From the NCBI RefSeq assembly GCF_003345355.1, contig NZ_QQNB01000001.1, positions 1,364,001-1,428,000 of the forward strand: a DNA stretch of 64,000 nucleotides, read 5' to 3'. The notes beneath the pieces are model-generated. The model was not told the origin of the DNA and did no database searches. It saw nothing but the letters and a program-made list of their open reading frames with translations. Both the position numbers and the translations under genes were made by a program. Source of the stretch: Sphingomonas aracearum (lineage in GTDB: Bacteria; Pseudomonadota; Alphaproteobacteria; Sphingomonadales; Sphingomonadaceae). Of the stretch, positions 45,003 through 54,554 are shown piece after piece (positions within the stretch are counted from its first letter, which is position 1; the number at the start of each line of letters is the position of its first letter).

Positions 45003-45898
45003 TCGATGATTTCGTCCTCCAGACCATCACCCCGGTCACGCACGACCTGGGCGGGTTCAAGGTCCACCGCACGCTGCCCTCCCGCCCACGCACGATGGTG
45101 GGGCCGTTCCTGTTCTTCGACCAGATGGGCCCGGCGCAGCTCGCGGTGGGCAACGGCATCGACGTGCGCCCGCATCCGCACATCAACCTGGCCACCGTCA
45201 CCTATCTGTTCAAGGGCGCGATCGGCCATCGCGACTCGCTTGGCAGCAACCTGGTGATCGAGCCCGGCGCGGTGAACCTGATGACCGCCGGCCATGGCAT
45301 CGTCCATTCCGAGCGGTCGCCGGGCGAAGAGCGCGCGCACGGCCCGGTCCTGTCCGGCATCCAGACCTGGCTGGCTTTGCCGGAGAAGGACGAGGAGATG
45401 GACCCGGCGTTCGAGCATGTGCCCGCGGCCGACCTGCCGGTGATCGCCGACAACCGGGTCACCGCCCGCATCATCATGGGCTCGCTGTGGGGCAAGAGTG
45501 CGCCCACCACCACCTATGCCGGCACGATCTATGCCGACATCGCGCTGGAGCCCGGCGGCGAGGTGCCGATCGATGCCGCGGCCGAGGAGCGCGCCGTGTA
45601 CCTGGCGCTGGGCGAGGCGGTGCTGGACGGCGTGCCGCTCGCGCCCATGACGCTTTACGTGCTGAAGCCCGGCGTGCCGGTCACGCTCGCCTCCATGACG
45701 GGCGGGCGGGTGATGCTGTGCGGCGGCGACGCCTTTGCCACGCCGCGCCACGTCTGGTGGAACTTCGTTTCCTCCAGCCGCGACCGCATCAACCAGGCCA
45801 AGCGCGACTGGAAGGCGGGCAACTTCCCGCTGGTGCCGGGGGACGACGAGGAGTTCATCCCGATCCCCGAAGTGCCGCTGACGGTCAGTTACCCCTGA
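44999..45898 (+). CDS. pirin family protein
   Basis: A 299-residue bicupin of the pirin family. The N-terminal cupin carries the metal ligands H59, H61 (RPHPHINLATVTYLF), H103 and E105 (GHGIVHSE). Bacterial pirins such as YhhW have quercetin 2,3-dioxygenase activity, while others affect metabolism. The C-terminal pirin_C domain follows from about residue 175 (RAVYLALGEAVLDGVPL). The ATG overlaps the NUDIX stop (ATGA). Confidence 0.92.
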   Translation: MIDDFVLQTITPVTHDLGGFKVHRTLPSRPRTMVGPFLFFDQMGPAQLAVGNGIDVRPHPHINLATVTYLFKGAIGHRDSLGSNLVIEPGAVNLMTAGHGIVHSERSPGEERAHGPVLSGIQTWLALPEKDEEMDPAFEHVPAADLPVIADNRVTARIIMGSLWGKSAPTTTYAGTIYADIALEPGGEVPIDAAAEERAVYLALGEAVLDGVPLAPMTLYVLKPGVPVTLASMTGGRVMLCGGDAFATPRHVWWNFVSSSRDRINQAKRDWKAGNFPLVPGDDEEFIPIPEVPLTVSYP

Positions 45899-45930
45899 CC
45901 ACGACCGGGACGACCAACGGGAGAGAGCGA

Positions 45931-46815
45931 ATGACCGAACCCCTGCACCGCATCGCCCTGCCCACCGGGGTCGAGCTGGACGTCCAGGTCGCCGGTTCGC
46001 CGGACGCGTCGCCCGTGATCCTGCTGCACGGCTTTCCCGAATCGCATCGCACCTGGCGGCACATCGTGCCCGATCTCGCGCGCGACCATTTCGTGCTGGC
46101 GCCGGACCAGCGCGGCTATGCCCGGTCCTCCAAGCCCGCGGGCGTGGAGGAGTACAAGGCCGATCGCATCCTGGCCGACCTCCTCGCGCTGGCCGACCAT
46201 TTCGGCATCGGCCGGTTCACGCTCGTCGGCCATGACTGGGGCGGCGCGATCGCCTGGATGGCGGCGCTGCAACGGCCGGATCGCGTCTCCCGGCTCGTGA
46301 TCGTCAACGCGCCGCACCCGCTCGTCTACCAGCGCGCGGTGTTCGACGATCCGGAGCAGCGCCGCGCCAGCCAGTATATCCGCCGCTTTCGCGACACCAG
46401 CATCGACCAGGGCCTGACCGGCACGGGGCTGGAGAAATTCCTGGGCTCCACCTTTGCGCAGCATGTCACCCGCGCAATCGCCGGCGAGGACAAGGCGGCG
46501 TATCTCGACGAATGGTCGCAACCCGGCGCGATGACGGCGATGCTCAACTGGTACCGGGCCAGCGGCATCATCGTGCCCGCGCCCGAGGAAGCGCCGGAGC
46601 GCCCCGCCTGGCTCGACGCGGCGTTCCCGCCGGTGACGCAGCCGACGCTGGTGATCTGGGGCATGAAGGACAAGGCCCTGCTGCCGGGACAGCTCCAGGT
46701 ACTTCCCGCTTATGTCCCGCACCTCACCCTGACGCGGGTCGAGGATGCGGGCCATTTCGTCCCGTGGGAGAAGCCGGAGGCCGTTCTGTCGGCGATGCGC
46801 GACTGGTCGATCTAG
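45931..46815 (+). CDS. alpha/beta hydrolase, epoxide hydrolase-like
   Basis: A 294-residue alpha/beta-hydrolase. The nucleophile is an aspartate, D102 in VGHDWGG, as in epoxide hydrolases and haloalkane dehalogenases; HGFPES forms the oxyanion hole, the cap has NWYRASG with a candidate ring-opening tyrosine, and the catalytic histidine is H275 in AGHFVPWE. Epoxide hydrolase is the better match. GGGAGAG precedes the ATG. It lies 32 bases after pirin and probably ends that operon. Confidence 0.9.
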   Translation: MTEPLHRIALPTGVELDVQVAGSPDASPVILLHGFPESHRTWRHIVPDLARDHFVLAPDQRGYARSSKPAGVEEYKADRILADLLALADHFGIGRFTLVGHDWGGAIAWMAALQRPDRVSRLVIVNAPHPLVYQRAVFDDPEQRRASQYIRRFRDTSIDQGLTGTGLEKFLGSTFAQHVTRAIAGEDKAAYLDEWSQPGAMTAMLNWYRASGIIVPAPEEAPERPAWLDAAFPPVTQPTLVIWGMKDKALLPGQLQVLPAYVPHLTLTRVEDAGHFVPWEKPEAVLSAMRDWSI

Positions 46816-46837
46816 GGCCGCCCTGTACGGCATCCAC

Positions 46838-46856
46838 CGATGAGCGTCGCTCATCG
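46838..46856. promoter_or_regulatory. 19-bp palindrome upstream of paoABC
   Basis: CGATGAGC-GTC-GCTCATCG is a perfect inverted repeat with a three-base centre. It lies 22 bases after the hydrolase stop and 105 bases before paoA. With no T-run after it, it could be an operator for the molybdoenzyme operon as easily as a terminator. Further downstream, GCGCCGCGCG-GT-CGCGCGGCGC (46919-46940) forms a second strong hairpin in the paoA leader. Confidence 0.5.
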
Positions 46857-46960
46857 TTACATATTGTCGTCGACGGGTAACCCTCCCGCCGTGCCGATGC
46901 TATCTTCCGCTTCAGGGAGCGCCGCGCGGTCGCGCGGCGCGGAAGATCGCACGGGAAACG

Positions 46961-47596
46961 ATGGTGTCAGGATCAGCTGAATTCGAGATTTCGCGGCGGG
47001 GCGTGCTCGCCTGCAGCGGCGCGGCCGTGGCCCTGACCGCGGTTCCGGCCGAGGCGCAAGGCCCGACCGCGGCGGCGGCGCCGGCAACCCTGCCGGTGAC
47101 GCTGACGGTCAACGGCACACGGCACGACCTCACGCTGGACACGCGCACCACCCTGCTGGACACGCTGCGCGAGCATCTGCACCTCACCGGCACCAAGAAG
47201 GGCTGCGACCATGGCCAGTGCGGCGCCTGCACGGTGATCGTGAACGGGGAGCGGATCAACTCCTGCCTCAGCCTCGCCGTCCAGCACCAAGGCGACAAGG
47301 TGACGACCATCGAGGGCCTCGGCACGCCCGACAAGCTGCATCCGATGCAGGCGGCGTTCGTCAAGCATGACGGTTTCCAATGCGGCTATTGCACGCCGGG
47401 CCAGATCTGCTCGGCGGTATCCGTACTGGACGAGATCAGGCGCGGCATACCCAGCCATGTCCAGGCCGACCTCACCGAGAAGCCCGGCTTCACCAACATC
47501 GAAATGCGCGAGCGGATGAGCGGCAACATCTGCCGCTGTGGCGCCTATTCCAACATTCTGGACGCGATGAGCGACGTCGCGGGGGAGCGGGCATGA
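46961..47596 (+). CDS. paoA: aldehyde oxidoreductase 2Fe-2S subunit (PaoA)
   Basis: Small iron-sulfur subunit of a periplasmic xanthine-oxidase-family enzyme, 211 residues. It has a Tat signal SRRGVLA, then a ferredoxin-type 2Fe-2S cluster (C82, C87, C90, C102) and a second alpha-helical cluster (C141, C144, C191, C193). The Tat signal means the folded complex is exported with its cofactors, as in E. coli PaoABC, which oxidises a broad range of aldehydes. The start of a three-gene operon overlapped by ATGA at both joints. Confidence 0.94.
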   Translation: MVSGSAEFEISRRGVLACSGAAVALTAVPAEAQGPTAAAAPATLPVTLTVNGTRHDLTLDTRTTLLDTLREHLHLTGTKKGCDHGQCGACTVIVNGERINSCLSLAVQHQGDKVTTIEGLGTPDKLHPMQAAFVKHDGFQCGYCTPGQICSAVSVLDEIRRGIPSHVQADLTEKPGFTNIEMRERMSGNICRCGAYSNILDAMSDVAGERA

Positions 47597-48552
47597 AGAG
47601 CTTCACCTACGAGCGCGCGACCTCGCCGGCGCAGGCCGCGGCGATCGTGGCCCGCACGCCGGGCGCCAAGTTCCTGGGCGGCGGCACCAACCTGCTCGAC
47701 CTGATGAAGCTGGAGATCGAAACGCCGACCCACCTCGTCGACGTGCAGGACCTGAAGCTCGACCGGATCGAGAAGACCAGGGAAGGCGGCCTGCGCATCG
47801 GCGCGCTGGTGACCAACACCGCCCTGTCCGCCGACGAGCGCGTGCGCCGCGACTACGGCGTGCTCGCCCGCGCGATCCAGGCGGGCGCGAGCGGCCAGTT
47901 GCGCAACAAGGCGACCACCGCGGGCAACCTGCTCCAGCGCACCCGCTGCCCCTATTTCTACGACCCCAACATGCCGTGCAACAAGCGCAAGCCGGGCTCC
48001 GGCTGTTCGGCGATCGGCGGCTATTCGCGCCAGCTGGCGGTGGTCGGCTCGTCCGACAAGTGCATCGCCACCTATCCCGGCGACATGGCGCAGGCGATGC
48101 GCGTGCTGGATGCGGCGGTGGAGACGGTAAAGGCCGACGGCACCACGCGCGCCATCCCGATCGCCGACTTCCATCGCCTGCCCGGCGACCGGCCGGAGAT
48201 CGACAACGTGCTGGAACGCGGCGAACTCATCACCGGCATCGCCCTGCCCAAGCCCCTGGGCGGACAGCATTTTTACCAGAAGGTGCGCGATCGCGCGTCC
48301 TATGCCTTTGCTCTCGTCTCTGTCGCGGCGGTGATCCAGAAGGACGGCAGCGGCCGCGTTTCCTTCGGCGGCGTCGCGCACAAGCCCTGGCGGGTCGCGG
48401 CGGCCGACGCCGCGCTGCCGCAAGGCGCGCAGGCCGTGGCGCAGCGCGCCTTTGCCGAGGCGCGGCCGACCGAGGACAATCGTTTCAAGATCCCGCTGGC
48501 AACCCGCGCGCTCGCGTCGGTGATCGCCCAGGCAAAGGCACCCCGCGCATGA
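47593..48552 (+). CDS. paoB: aldehyde oxidoreductase FAD subunit (PaoB)
   Basis: A 319-residue FAD-binding subunit. The FAD pyrophosphate loop is [12 protein letters not shown] (27-38). Extra cysteines C119, C129, C138 and C157 lie in the insertion that binds a 4Fe-4S cluster in E. coli PaoB, and this feature separates the Pao type from standard xanthine dehydrogenases. No signal peptide is present; it rides out with PaoA through Tat. Its ATG overlaps the paoA stop. Confidence 0.94.
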   Translation: MKSFTYERATSPAQAAAIVARTPGAKFLGGGTNLLDLMKLEIETPTHLVDVQDLKLDRIEKTREGGLRIGALVTNTALSADERVRRDYGVLARAIQAGASGQLRNKATTAGNLLQRTRCPYFYDPNMPCNKRKPGSGCSAIGGYSRQLAVVGSSDKCIATYPGDMAQAMRVLDAAVETVKADGTTRAIPIADFHRLPGDRPEIDNVLERGELITGIALPKPLGGQHFYQKVRDRASYAFALVSVAAVIQKDGSGRVSFGGVAHKPWRVAAADAALPQGAQAVAQRAFAEARPTEDNRFKIPLATRALASVIAQAKAPRA

Positions 48553-50771
48553 AGTTCGACCAGCCCGCCGGCACCAACCCGATCGATCAGCTGAAGGTCG
48601 TCGGCCGCCCCACCAGCCGCATCGACGGTCCGCTCAAGACCACCGGCACCGCGCCCTACGCTTATGAGCGGCACGATGTCGTGCCCAACCAGGCCTATGG
48701 CTATATCGTCGGGGCGGCGGTGGCCAAGGGCCGCATCCGGCGCATGGATACGAGCGCGGCCAAGGCGGCGCCCGGCGTCGTCACCGTGGTGACCACGCTG
48801 GACTTCCCCAAGCCGCTGCCGCTCGGCATGCAGAACATCGCGCACCTGTTCGGCGGCGCGGACGTCGCGCATTACCATCAGGCGATCGCGGTGGTGGTCG
48901 CCGATACGTTCGAGCAGGCGCGCGCCGCGGCGGCCTTGATCCGCACCGACTATGATCGCGTGCCCGGCAGGTTCGACCTCGCCAGGGAAGCCCCGAACGC
49001 TCCGCTGGAAGGCGGCAGCAGCGGGGAAGGATCGGCCGCGCCCGCGATCGACCGGATCGGCGACTTCGCCAAGGCGTTCGCCGCCGCGCCGGTGAAGGTC
49101 GACCGCACCTACACCACGCCCGACGAGAGCCACATGATGATGGAGCCGTTCGCGACGATCGCATCGTGGGACGGCGACAAGGTCACCTTGTGGACCTCCA
49201 ACCAGATGATCGCGTGGAGCAAGGGCTCGCTCGCCAAGATCCTGTCGATCCCGCCGGAGAATGTCCGGCTGGACTCGCCCTATATCGGCGGCGGCTTCGG
49301 CGGGAAGCTGTTCGTGCGCGCCGATGCGGTGTGCGCCGCGCTCGCGGCGCGCGCGGCCCGGCGCCCGGTCAAGATCGCCATGCAGCGCCCGCTAATGGCC
49401 AACAACTCGACCCATCGCCCGGCGACGATCCAGCATGTGCGGCTGGGCGCCACCAAAGACGGCCGCCTGACCGCGATCGCGCACTCGTCCACCAGCGGCA
49501 ACCTGCCGGAGGGCAAGCCGGAGACCGCGGTGTCGCAGACCAAGCTGTTCTACGCCGCGCCGAACCGCGAGACGTACATGAAGCTGGCGGTGCTCGACCT
49601 GCCGGAAGGCAACGCCATGCGCGCGCCGGGCGAGGCACCGGGCCTCATGGTGCTCGAAATGGCCATGGACGAGCTGGCCGAGGCCCTGGACATGGACCCC
49701 GTCGAGCTGCGCGCGATCAACGACACGCAGGTCGATCCGGAGAAGCCGGGCACGCCCTTTTCCGAGCGGCACTACGTGGAATGCCTGCGCACCGGGGCCG
49801 GGCGGTTCGGCTGGTCGCGGCGCAATCCGAAGCCGGCGCAGGTGCGCGAGGGCCGGTGGCTGATCGGCATGGGCATGGCCGGCGGCTTTCGGGGCAACAT
49901 CCTCACCAAGTCGGCCGCGCGCATCCGGCTGGAGCGAAACGGACGGCTGACGGTGGAAACCGACATGACCGATATCGGCACCGGCACCTACACCATTCTG
50001 GCGCAGACCGCGGCGGAGATGATGGGCGTGCCGCTGTCGCAGGTGGACGTGAAGCTGGGCGACAGCGACTTCCCGAAATCGGCCGGCTCGGGCGGCCAAT
50101 GGGGCGCGAACAACGCCACCGCCGGCCTGTATGCCGCTTGCATGAAGTTGCGAGAGGCGGTGGCGCAGCAGCTCGGCTTCAACTCGGCCGATGTCGCCTT
50201 TGCCGACGGCAAGGTCTCTGCAGGCGGGCGCAGCGCCGCGCTGGCGGAGGCGGCCAGGGCAGGCCCGCTCACCGCCGAGGACGGGTTCGATCCCACCGAC
50301 ATGGGCGAGCGCTGGCAACAGGCGACCTTTGCCGCGCATTTCGTCGAGGTGGCGGTGGACAGCTTCACCGGCGAGACGCGCATCCGCCGCATGCTGGCGG
50401 CCTGCGACGCCGGCCGCATCCTGAACCCGAAGGCGGCGCGCAGCCAGGTGATCGGCGCGATGACCATGGGCGTGGGCGCGGCGCTGATGGAGGAGCTGGC
50501 GGTGGACACCCGCTTCGGCTTCTTCGTCAATCACGATCTCGCCAGCTACGAAGTGCCGGTCCATGCCGACATTCCGCACCAGGAGGTGATCTTCCTCGAC
50601 TTCCCCGACGACAAGTCCTCGCCGATGAAGGCCAAGGGCGTCGGCGAGCTCGGCCTGTGCGGCGTGGGCGCGGCGATCGCCAACGCGATCTACAACGCCA
50701 CCGGCGTGCGCGTGCGCGATTACCCGATCACGCTGGACAAGCATCTGGAAAAGCTGCCCCAGGTCGCCTGA
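48549..50771 (+). CDS. paoC: aldehyde oxidoreductase molybdenum subunit (PaoC)
   Basis: A 740-residue molybdopterin (MCD) subunit. Conserved cofactor loops are [19 protein letters not shown] and [14 protein letters not shown]; the catalytic base is E700 in [10 protein letters not shown]. The length matches E. coli PaoC. Maturation needs MCD and a PaoD/XdhC-type chaperone, and no such gene follows within the window, so it must be elsewhere. A bidirectional hairpin separates it from convergent xseA. Confidence 0.95.
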   Translation: MKFDQPAGTNPIDQLKVVGRPTSRIDGPLKTTGTAPYAYERHDVVPNQAYGYIVGAAVAKGRIRRMDTSAAKAAPGVVTVVTTLDFPKPLPLGMQNIAHLFGGADVAHYHQAIAVVVADTFEQARAAAALIRTDYDRVPGRFDLAREAPNAPLEGGSSGEGSAAPAIDRIGDFAKAFAAAPVKVDRTYTTPDESHMMMEPFATIASWDGDKVTLWTSNQMIAWSKGSLAKILSIPPENVRLDSPYIGGGFGGKLFVRADAVCAALAARAARRPVKIAMQRPLMANNSTHRPATIQHVRLGATKDGRLTAIAHSSTSGNLPEGKPETAVSQTKLFYAAPNRETYMKLAVLDLPEGNAMRAPGEAPGLMVLEMAMDELAEALDMDPVELRAINDTQVDPEKPGTPFSERHYVECLRTGAGRFGWSRRNPKPAQVREGRWLIGMGMAGGFRGNILTKSAARIRLERNGRLTVETDMTDIGTGTYTILAQTAAEMMGVPLSQVDVKLGDSDFPKSAGSGGQWGANNATAGLYAACMKLREAVAQQLGFNSADVAFADGKVSAGGRSAALAEAARAGPLTAEDGFDPTDMGERWQQATFAAHFVEVAVDSFTGETRIRRMLAACDAGRILNPKAARSQVIGAMTMGVGAALMEELAVDTRFGFFVNHDLASYEVPVHADIPHQEVIFLDFPDDKSSPMKAKGVGELGLCGVGAAIANAIYNATGVRVRDYPITLDKHLEKLPQVA

Positions 50772-50819
50772 GGGCAGCGATGGGAAGGCGCTGGCGGACG
50801 ATCCGCTGACGCAACAGCC

Positions 50820-50847
50820 CCGCTCCCCGCCTCGGACCGGGGAGCGG
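50820..50847. terminator. bidirectional hairpin between paoC and xseA
   Basis: CCGCTCCCCG (50820-50829) pairs exactly with CGGGGAGCGG (50838-50847) across an eight-base loop. No T-run follows on either strand, but the place between convergent genes suits a bidirectional terminator. Confidence 0.6.
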
Positions 50848-50863
50848 CTTGCCCTGGCCGGAC

Positions 50864-52246
50864 CTATAGCAGGGTCGGCTGCTCCGCCGGTGCCGGCTTT
50901 GCCCGCGGCGCCGGGCGCGAGGCGGGGGCGCGGCCGACTTCCGCCTCCACGGTGCCGTCGCGGAAGTGCAGCGTGAGGCCGCCCGCCTTGCGGGCTGCCT
51001 CTGCGCTGGCGACCACGCCCCCCTCGGGCCGCGCCGCCACCCAGGCGTACCCTCGGTCGAGCACGCTTTGCGGGCCCAGTGCGCGCACGAGGTTCCAGAT
51101 GCCCTCAAAACGCGTGCGCGCCGTGTGCAGCTTGGCCTCCAGCATGGACGGCCGCAGCGCCCCGCCCGCGCGATCCAGCGTGCTGCGCGCCGCGGTGATC
51201 CGCCGCTCCAGCCCGCGATCGAGCCGCGCCGACAGGTCGTCGCTGCGCTGGCGCTGGGGACCGAGCAGCGCATCGCGTTTCGGCAGCACCCGCACCAGCG
51301 CGTCCAGCCGCTCGCGCCCGCGCTCCTGGTAGCGGTGCACGCAGCGGCGGGTGCGCGCGCCGTAATTGTCGATCTGGAAGCGCAGTTCGGACAGCACCGG
51401 CACCGCGAGTTCCGCCGCCGCCGTGGGGGTGGGCGCGCGCAGATCTGCGGCATGGTCGCACAGCGTGGTGTCGGTCTCGTGGCCGACCGCCGAGATGATC
51501 GGGATGGTGCAGGCGGCAACCGCGCGCACCACCGCTTCCTCGTTGAACGTCCACAGATCCTCGATCGAGCCGCCGCCGCGCGCGACGATGACGAGATCGG
51601 GGCGGTCCGGGCCGGTAATCGCGTCGAACCCGGCCACGGCGCGCGCGACCTCGCCCGCGCTGCCGTCGCCCTGCACCTTCACCGGCCACACGATCACGCG
51701 CGTCGGGCAGCGGTCCTCCAGGCGGTGGAGGATGTCGCGGATCACCGCCCCGGTCGGCGAGGTGACGACGCCGATGGTGGCCGGCAGGAACGGCAGCGCC
51801 TTCTTGGTGTCGCGATCGAACAGCCCCTCGCCCGCCAGCTTGGCCTTGAGCTTTTCCAGCAGCGCCATCAGCGCGCCCTCGCCGGCCAGCTCCATGCGAT
51901 CGATCACGATCTGGTATTTCGAGCGACCGGGATAGGTCGTGACCTTGCCGGTGGCGATCACCTCCACGCCGTCCTGCGGCTGAAAGGCGAGCGTGTTGAC
52001 CGACCCCTTCCAGATCACGCCGTCGATCACCGCGCTGTCGTCCTTCAGGCACAGATAAGCGTGGCCCGAGGCGACCCGCTTGTAGCCGGAGATCTCGCCG
52101 CGCAGCCGGACGTGGCCGAACTCGTCTTCCACCACGCGCTTCAGCTTCAGCGCCAGCTCGCCGACGCCGAGCGCCTGCGAATTGTCGCCGGGCCGGTCCT
52201 CGGCTAGGAGCCGGCCGGCAGCATTGTCGAGAGGGAATCCGGGCAT
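50864..52246 (-). CDS. xseA: exodeoxyribonuclease VII large subunit
   Basis: Catalytic subunit of exonuclease VII, which degrades single-stranded DNA from both ends. The 460-residue protein has the N-terminal OB-fold ([20 protein letters not shown], then [13 protein letters not shown]) and the core [37 protein letters not shown] and [14 protein letters not shown] long coiled coil follows. ATG 52246 has AGGA ten bases before it and overlaps the purD start in CATG. A longer reading from 52378 lies wholly inside purD. xseB is not in the window. Confidence 0.96.
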   Translation of the reverse strand: MPGFPLDNAAGRLLAEDRPGDNSQALGVGELALKLKRVVEDEFGHVRLRGEISGYKRVASGHAYLCLKDDSAVIDGVIWKGSVNTLAFQPQDGVEVIATGKVTTYPGRSKYQIVIDRMELAGEGALMALLEKLKAKLAGEGLFDRDTKKALPFLPATIGVVTSPTGAVIRDILHRLEDRCPTRVIVWPVKVQGDGSAGEVARAVAGFDAITGPDRPDLVIVARGGGSIEDLWTFNEEAVVRAVAACTIPIISAVGHETDTTLCDHAADLRAPTPTAAAELAVPVLSELRFQIDNYGARTRRCVHRYQERGRERLDALVRVLPKRDALLGPQRQRSDDLSARLDRGLERRITAARSTLDRAGGALRPSMLEAKLHTARTRFEGIWNLVRALGPQSVLDRGYAWVAARPEGGVVASAEAARKAGGLTLHFRDGTVEAEVGRAPASRPAPRAKPAPAEQPTLL

Positions 52247-53507
52247 GAACGTCCTGCTGGTGGGAAGCGGTGGCCGCGAACATGCGCTCGCCTGGCGGCT
52301 GGCGCAATCGCCGGGGCTGGATCGGCTGTTCGCCGCGCCGGGCAATCCGGGCATCGCGAACCACGCGACCTGTATCACGCTGGACGTGAAGGATCACGCG
52401 GCGGTTGTCGATTTCTGCCGTGCCGAGCGGATCGGGCTGGTCGTGATCGGGCCGGAGGCGCCGCTGGTGGACGGGCTGGCCGACAGCCTGCGCGCGGCCG
52501 GCCTGCCGGTGTTCGGCCCCTCGGCCGCGGCGGCTCAGCTGGAGGGGTCCAAGGGCTTCACCAAGGAGCTGTGCACGCGGGCCGACATCCCCACGGCCGG
52601 CTACCGCCGCGTCTCCGGCCTGGACGAGGCGCTGATCGCGCTGGAGGCCTTTCCCCTGCCCGTGGTGGTGAAGGCGGACGGCCTGGCCGCCGGCAAGGGC
52701 GTGACGGTGGCGATGACCCGCGCCGAGGCGACGGGAGCCGTGGAGGCGATCTTCGCCGAGCCCGGCGGCGCCGCGGTGATCGAGGAGTTCCTGGACGGCG
52801 AGGAAGTGAGCCTGTTCGTGCTGACCGACGGCACCGCCTTCGTGCCGTTCGGCTCGGCGCAGGACCACAAGCGCGTGGGCGACGGCGATACCGGGCCGAA
52901 CACCGGCGGCATGGGCGCCTACAGCCCTGCGCCCGTGCTCAGCCCGGCGCTGGAGCGGCAGGCGATCGACACCATCATCCGCCCGACGATCGCGGCGATG
53001 GCGGAGGCGGGCACGCCCTTTTCCGGCGTGCTCTATGCCGGCCTGATGCTGACGGAGCGCGGCCCCAAGCTGATCGAATACAATGCCCGGTTCGGCGATC
53101 CCGAATGCCAGGTGCTGATGTTCCGCTACCAGGGGGATCTGCCGGCACTGCTGCTGGCGGTGGCGGAAGGCCGACTGGCGGAGGTGGAAGCGCCCGCCTT
53201 CTCGGACGAAACCGCGCTCACCGTGGTGATGGCGGCACGCGGCTATCCGGGCACGCCGGAGACCGGCGGCGCGATCGACAACATCGAAGCGGCGGAGGCT
53301 GGCGGCGCCCGCGTGTTCCAGGCGGGCACGGCGCGGCACGGCGGCACGCTGGTGGCGAGCGGCGGACGCGTGCTCGCCGTCACCGCGGGCGGGGCGACGA
53401 TCGCCCAGGCGCAGGCCGCCGCGTATCGCGCCGTGGATCGGATCGGCTTTCCCATGGGTTTCTGCCGGCGGGACATCGGCTGGCGCGAGATCGCGCGTCA
53501 GCTATAG
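52245..53507 (+). CDS. purD: phosphoribosylamine-glycine ligase
   Basis: Second step of purine synthesis: joins glycine to 5-phosphoribosylamine using ATP. The 420-residue protein begins [19 protein letters not shown] and has [28 protein letters not shown] and [14 protein letters not shown] of the ATP-grasp fold. GAGAGGGA precedes the ATG. The start codon is conserved, so the CATG overlap with the divergent xseA start is real rather than a start-calling artefact. Confidence 0.97.
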   Translation: MNVLLVGSGGREHALAWRLAQSPGLDRLFAAPGNPGIANHATCITLDVKDHAAVVDFCRAERIGLVVIGPEAPLVDGLADSLRAAGLPVFGPSAAAAQLEGSKGFTKELCTRADIPTAGYRRVSGLDEALIALEAFPLPVVVKADGLAAGKGVTVAMTRAEATGAVEAIFAEPGGAAVIEEFLDGEEVSLFVLTDGTAFVPFGSAQDHKRVGDGDTGPNTGGMGAYSPAPVLSPALERQAIDTIIRPTIAAMAEAGTPFSGVLYAGLMLTERGPKLIEYNARFGDPECQVLMFRYQGDLPALLLAVAEGRLAEVEAPAFSDETALTVVMAARGYPGTPETGGAIDNIEAAEAGGARVFQAGTARHGGTLVASGGRVLAVTAGGATIAQAQAAAYRAVDRIGFPMGFCRRDIGWREIARQL

Positions 53508-53536
53508 CGGTTCCGTAGCGTAAAGGGAGACACCGC

Positions 53537-54337
53537 ATGGACGATCAGGGCGCTGCACAGCACGCCGGAGGCGCCGCCTCGATGATGGAAGGCTGGACCA
53601 CCGCGTCGCTGATCCTGATCGCCGTCCTGGCGCTGCTCGCGGTGGCGGTGATCGTGTGGGGCATCCGGCTGAAGCGTCGCCGGGTCGCGGCCGACCGGCA
53701 GGTGATCGAGAGCCGCGAGGAGCGCGGCATCGATCCGCAGCCGCGCACCGGCGAAGACCAGCCGCCCGCCCCCACGCCGGTGCCGACGAGCCCAGCCGCT
53801 GCGCCCGCGCCGGTGCCCGAGCTGCGCGCCGCCCCGCCGGTCGCGCCTTCTCCGCCTCCGCTGGCCGACACGCCCCCGGTGCCGGTCCCGGCGCCGGCCA
53901 CGCCGCCGGCCGGCATGCCCGACACGCCGATCGATCGCGAAGAGCGCGACGCGCGCGCGGAAGCGCCGCTCGCCGACGAGCCGATCGCCGCCGCCGCGCC
54001 GATGGACGCCAGCCCCGCCAGCCTGGCCGTGGACCTCGACACCGCCGCCGAACCCGCACCTGCGCCGGGCGCGGAAACCCTCACCGGCCCCGCCGCCGGC
54101 TCCCTGCCGCTCAACCGGCTCAAGGGCCTCGGCCCCAAGCTCGCGGCGCAACTGGCCGAGCTCGGCTATACCGACGTGCAGCAGATCGCCGACCTCTCCC
54201 CCGCCGAGGCCGACGCGCTGGACGCGCGTCTGGGCGCGTTCAAAGGCCGCATGGCCCGCGATCGCTGGATCGAGCAGGCCCGCCTGCTCACCACCAACCG
54301 CGCCGCCTATGAGGCGGAATTCGGCAAGCTGGGCTGA
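53537..54337 (+). CDS. membrane-anchored helix-hairpin-helix protein
   Basis: A 266-residue protein with one N-terminal transmembrane helix (about 22-44), a basic stop-transfer KRRR, a Pro/Ala-rich linker of about 140 residues, and a C-terminal helix-hairpin-helix domain (NRLKGLGPKLAAQLAELGYT, then ARDRWIEQARLL). HhH motifs often bind DNA, so a cytoplasmic DNA-binding domain tethered to the membrane is possible; related domains also occur as protein-interaction modules. GGGAGA precedes the ATG. Function unknown. Confidence 0.8.
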   Translation: MDDQGAAQHAGGAASMMEGWTTASLILIAVLALLAVAVIVWGIRLKRRRVAADRQVIESREERGIDPQPRTGEDQPPAPTPVPTSPAAAPAPVPELRAAPPVAPSPPPLADTPPVPVPAPATPPAGMPDTPIDREERDARAEAPLADEPIAAAAPMDASPASLAVDLDTAAEPAPAPGAETLTGPAAGSLPLNRLKGLGPKLAAQLAELGYTDVQQIADLSPAEADALDARLGAFKGRMARDRWIEQARLLTTNRAAYEAEFGKLG

Positions 54338-54396
54338 GGCGGGGGGAGTCGCGGAACGAAAGCATCGGTGCAGCGGTTGAGGAAGCTGATCGCCGC

Positions 54397-54492
54397 ATGC
54401 GCCGATATCTTGCAAATCGCGCGCGGATCGCATATGTCGGCGTCCAGAAAGAGGAGGTGCTGATGCGCAAGGAAGACGTACCCGGAGGCTGA
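54397..54492 (+). other. possible micro-ORF of 31 or 9 codons
   Basis: In the gap between the HhH gene and the DUF4760 gene an ORF of 31 codons runs from ATG 54397 to TGA 54490. A second in-frame ATG at 54463, coding MRKEDVPGG, has GAGGAGG placed ideally before it. A Rho-independent terminator starts 27 bases later. It could be a tiny gene, a leader peptide, the remnant of a longer gene (the frame is open upstream), or chance. The other bases of 54338-54554 show nothing else. Confidence 0.3.
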
Positions 54493-54518
54493 ACTCCTTA
54501 CTTTCCACCAGTTACACG

Positions 54519-54543
54519 GGCAGCCGAGCAGGCTGCCTTTTTT
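54519..54543 (+). terminator. Rho-independent terminator
   Basis: GGCAGCC (54519-54525) pairs with GGCTGCC (54531-54537) across GAGCA and is followed by TTTTTT. It ends the transcript that contains the HhH gene and the micro-ORF, and lies only 11 bases before the DUF4760 start codon. Confidence 0.88.
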
Positions 54544-54554
54544 GTTGGACCGCC

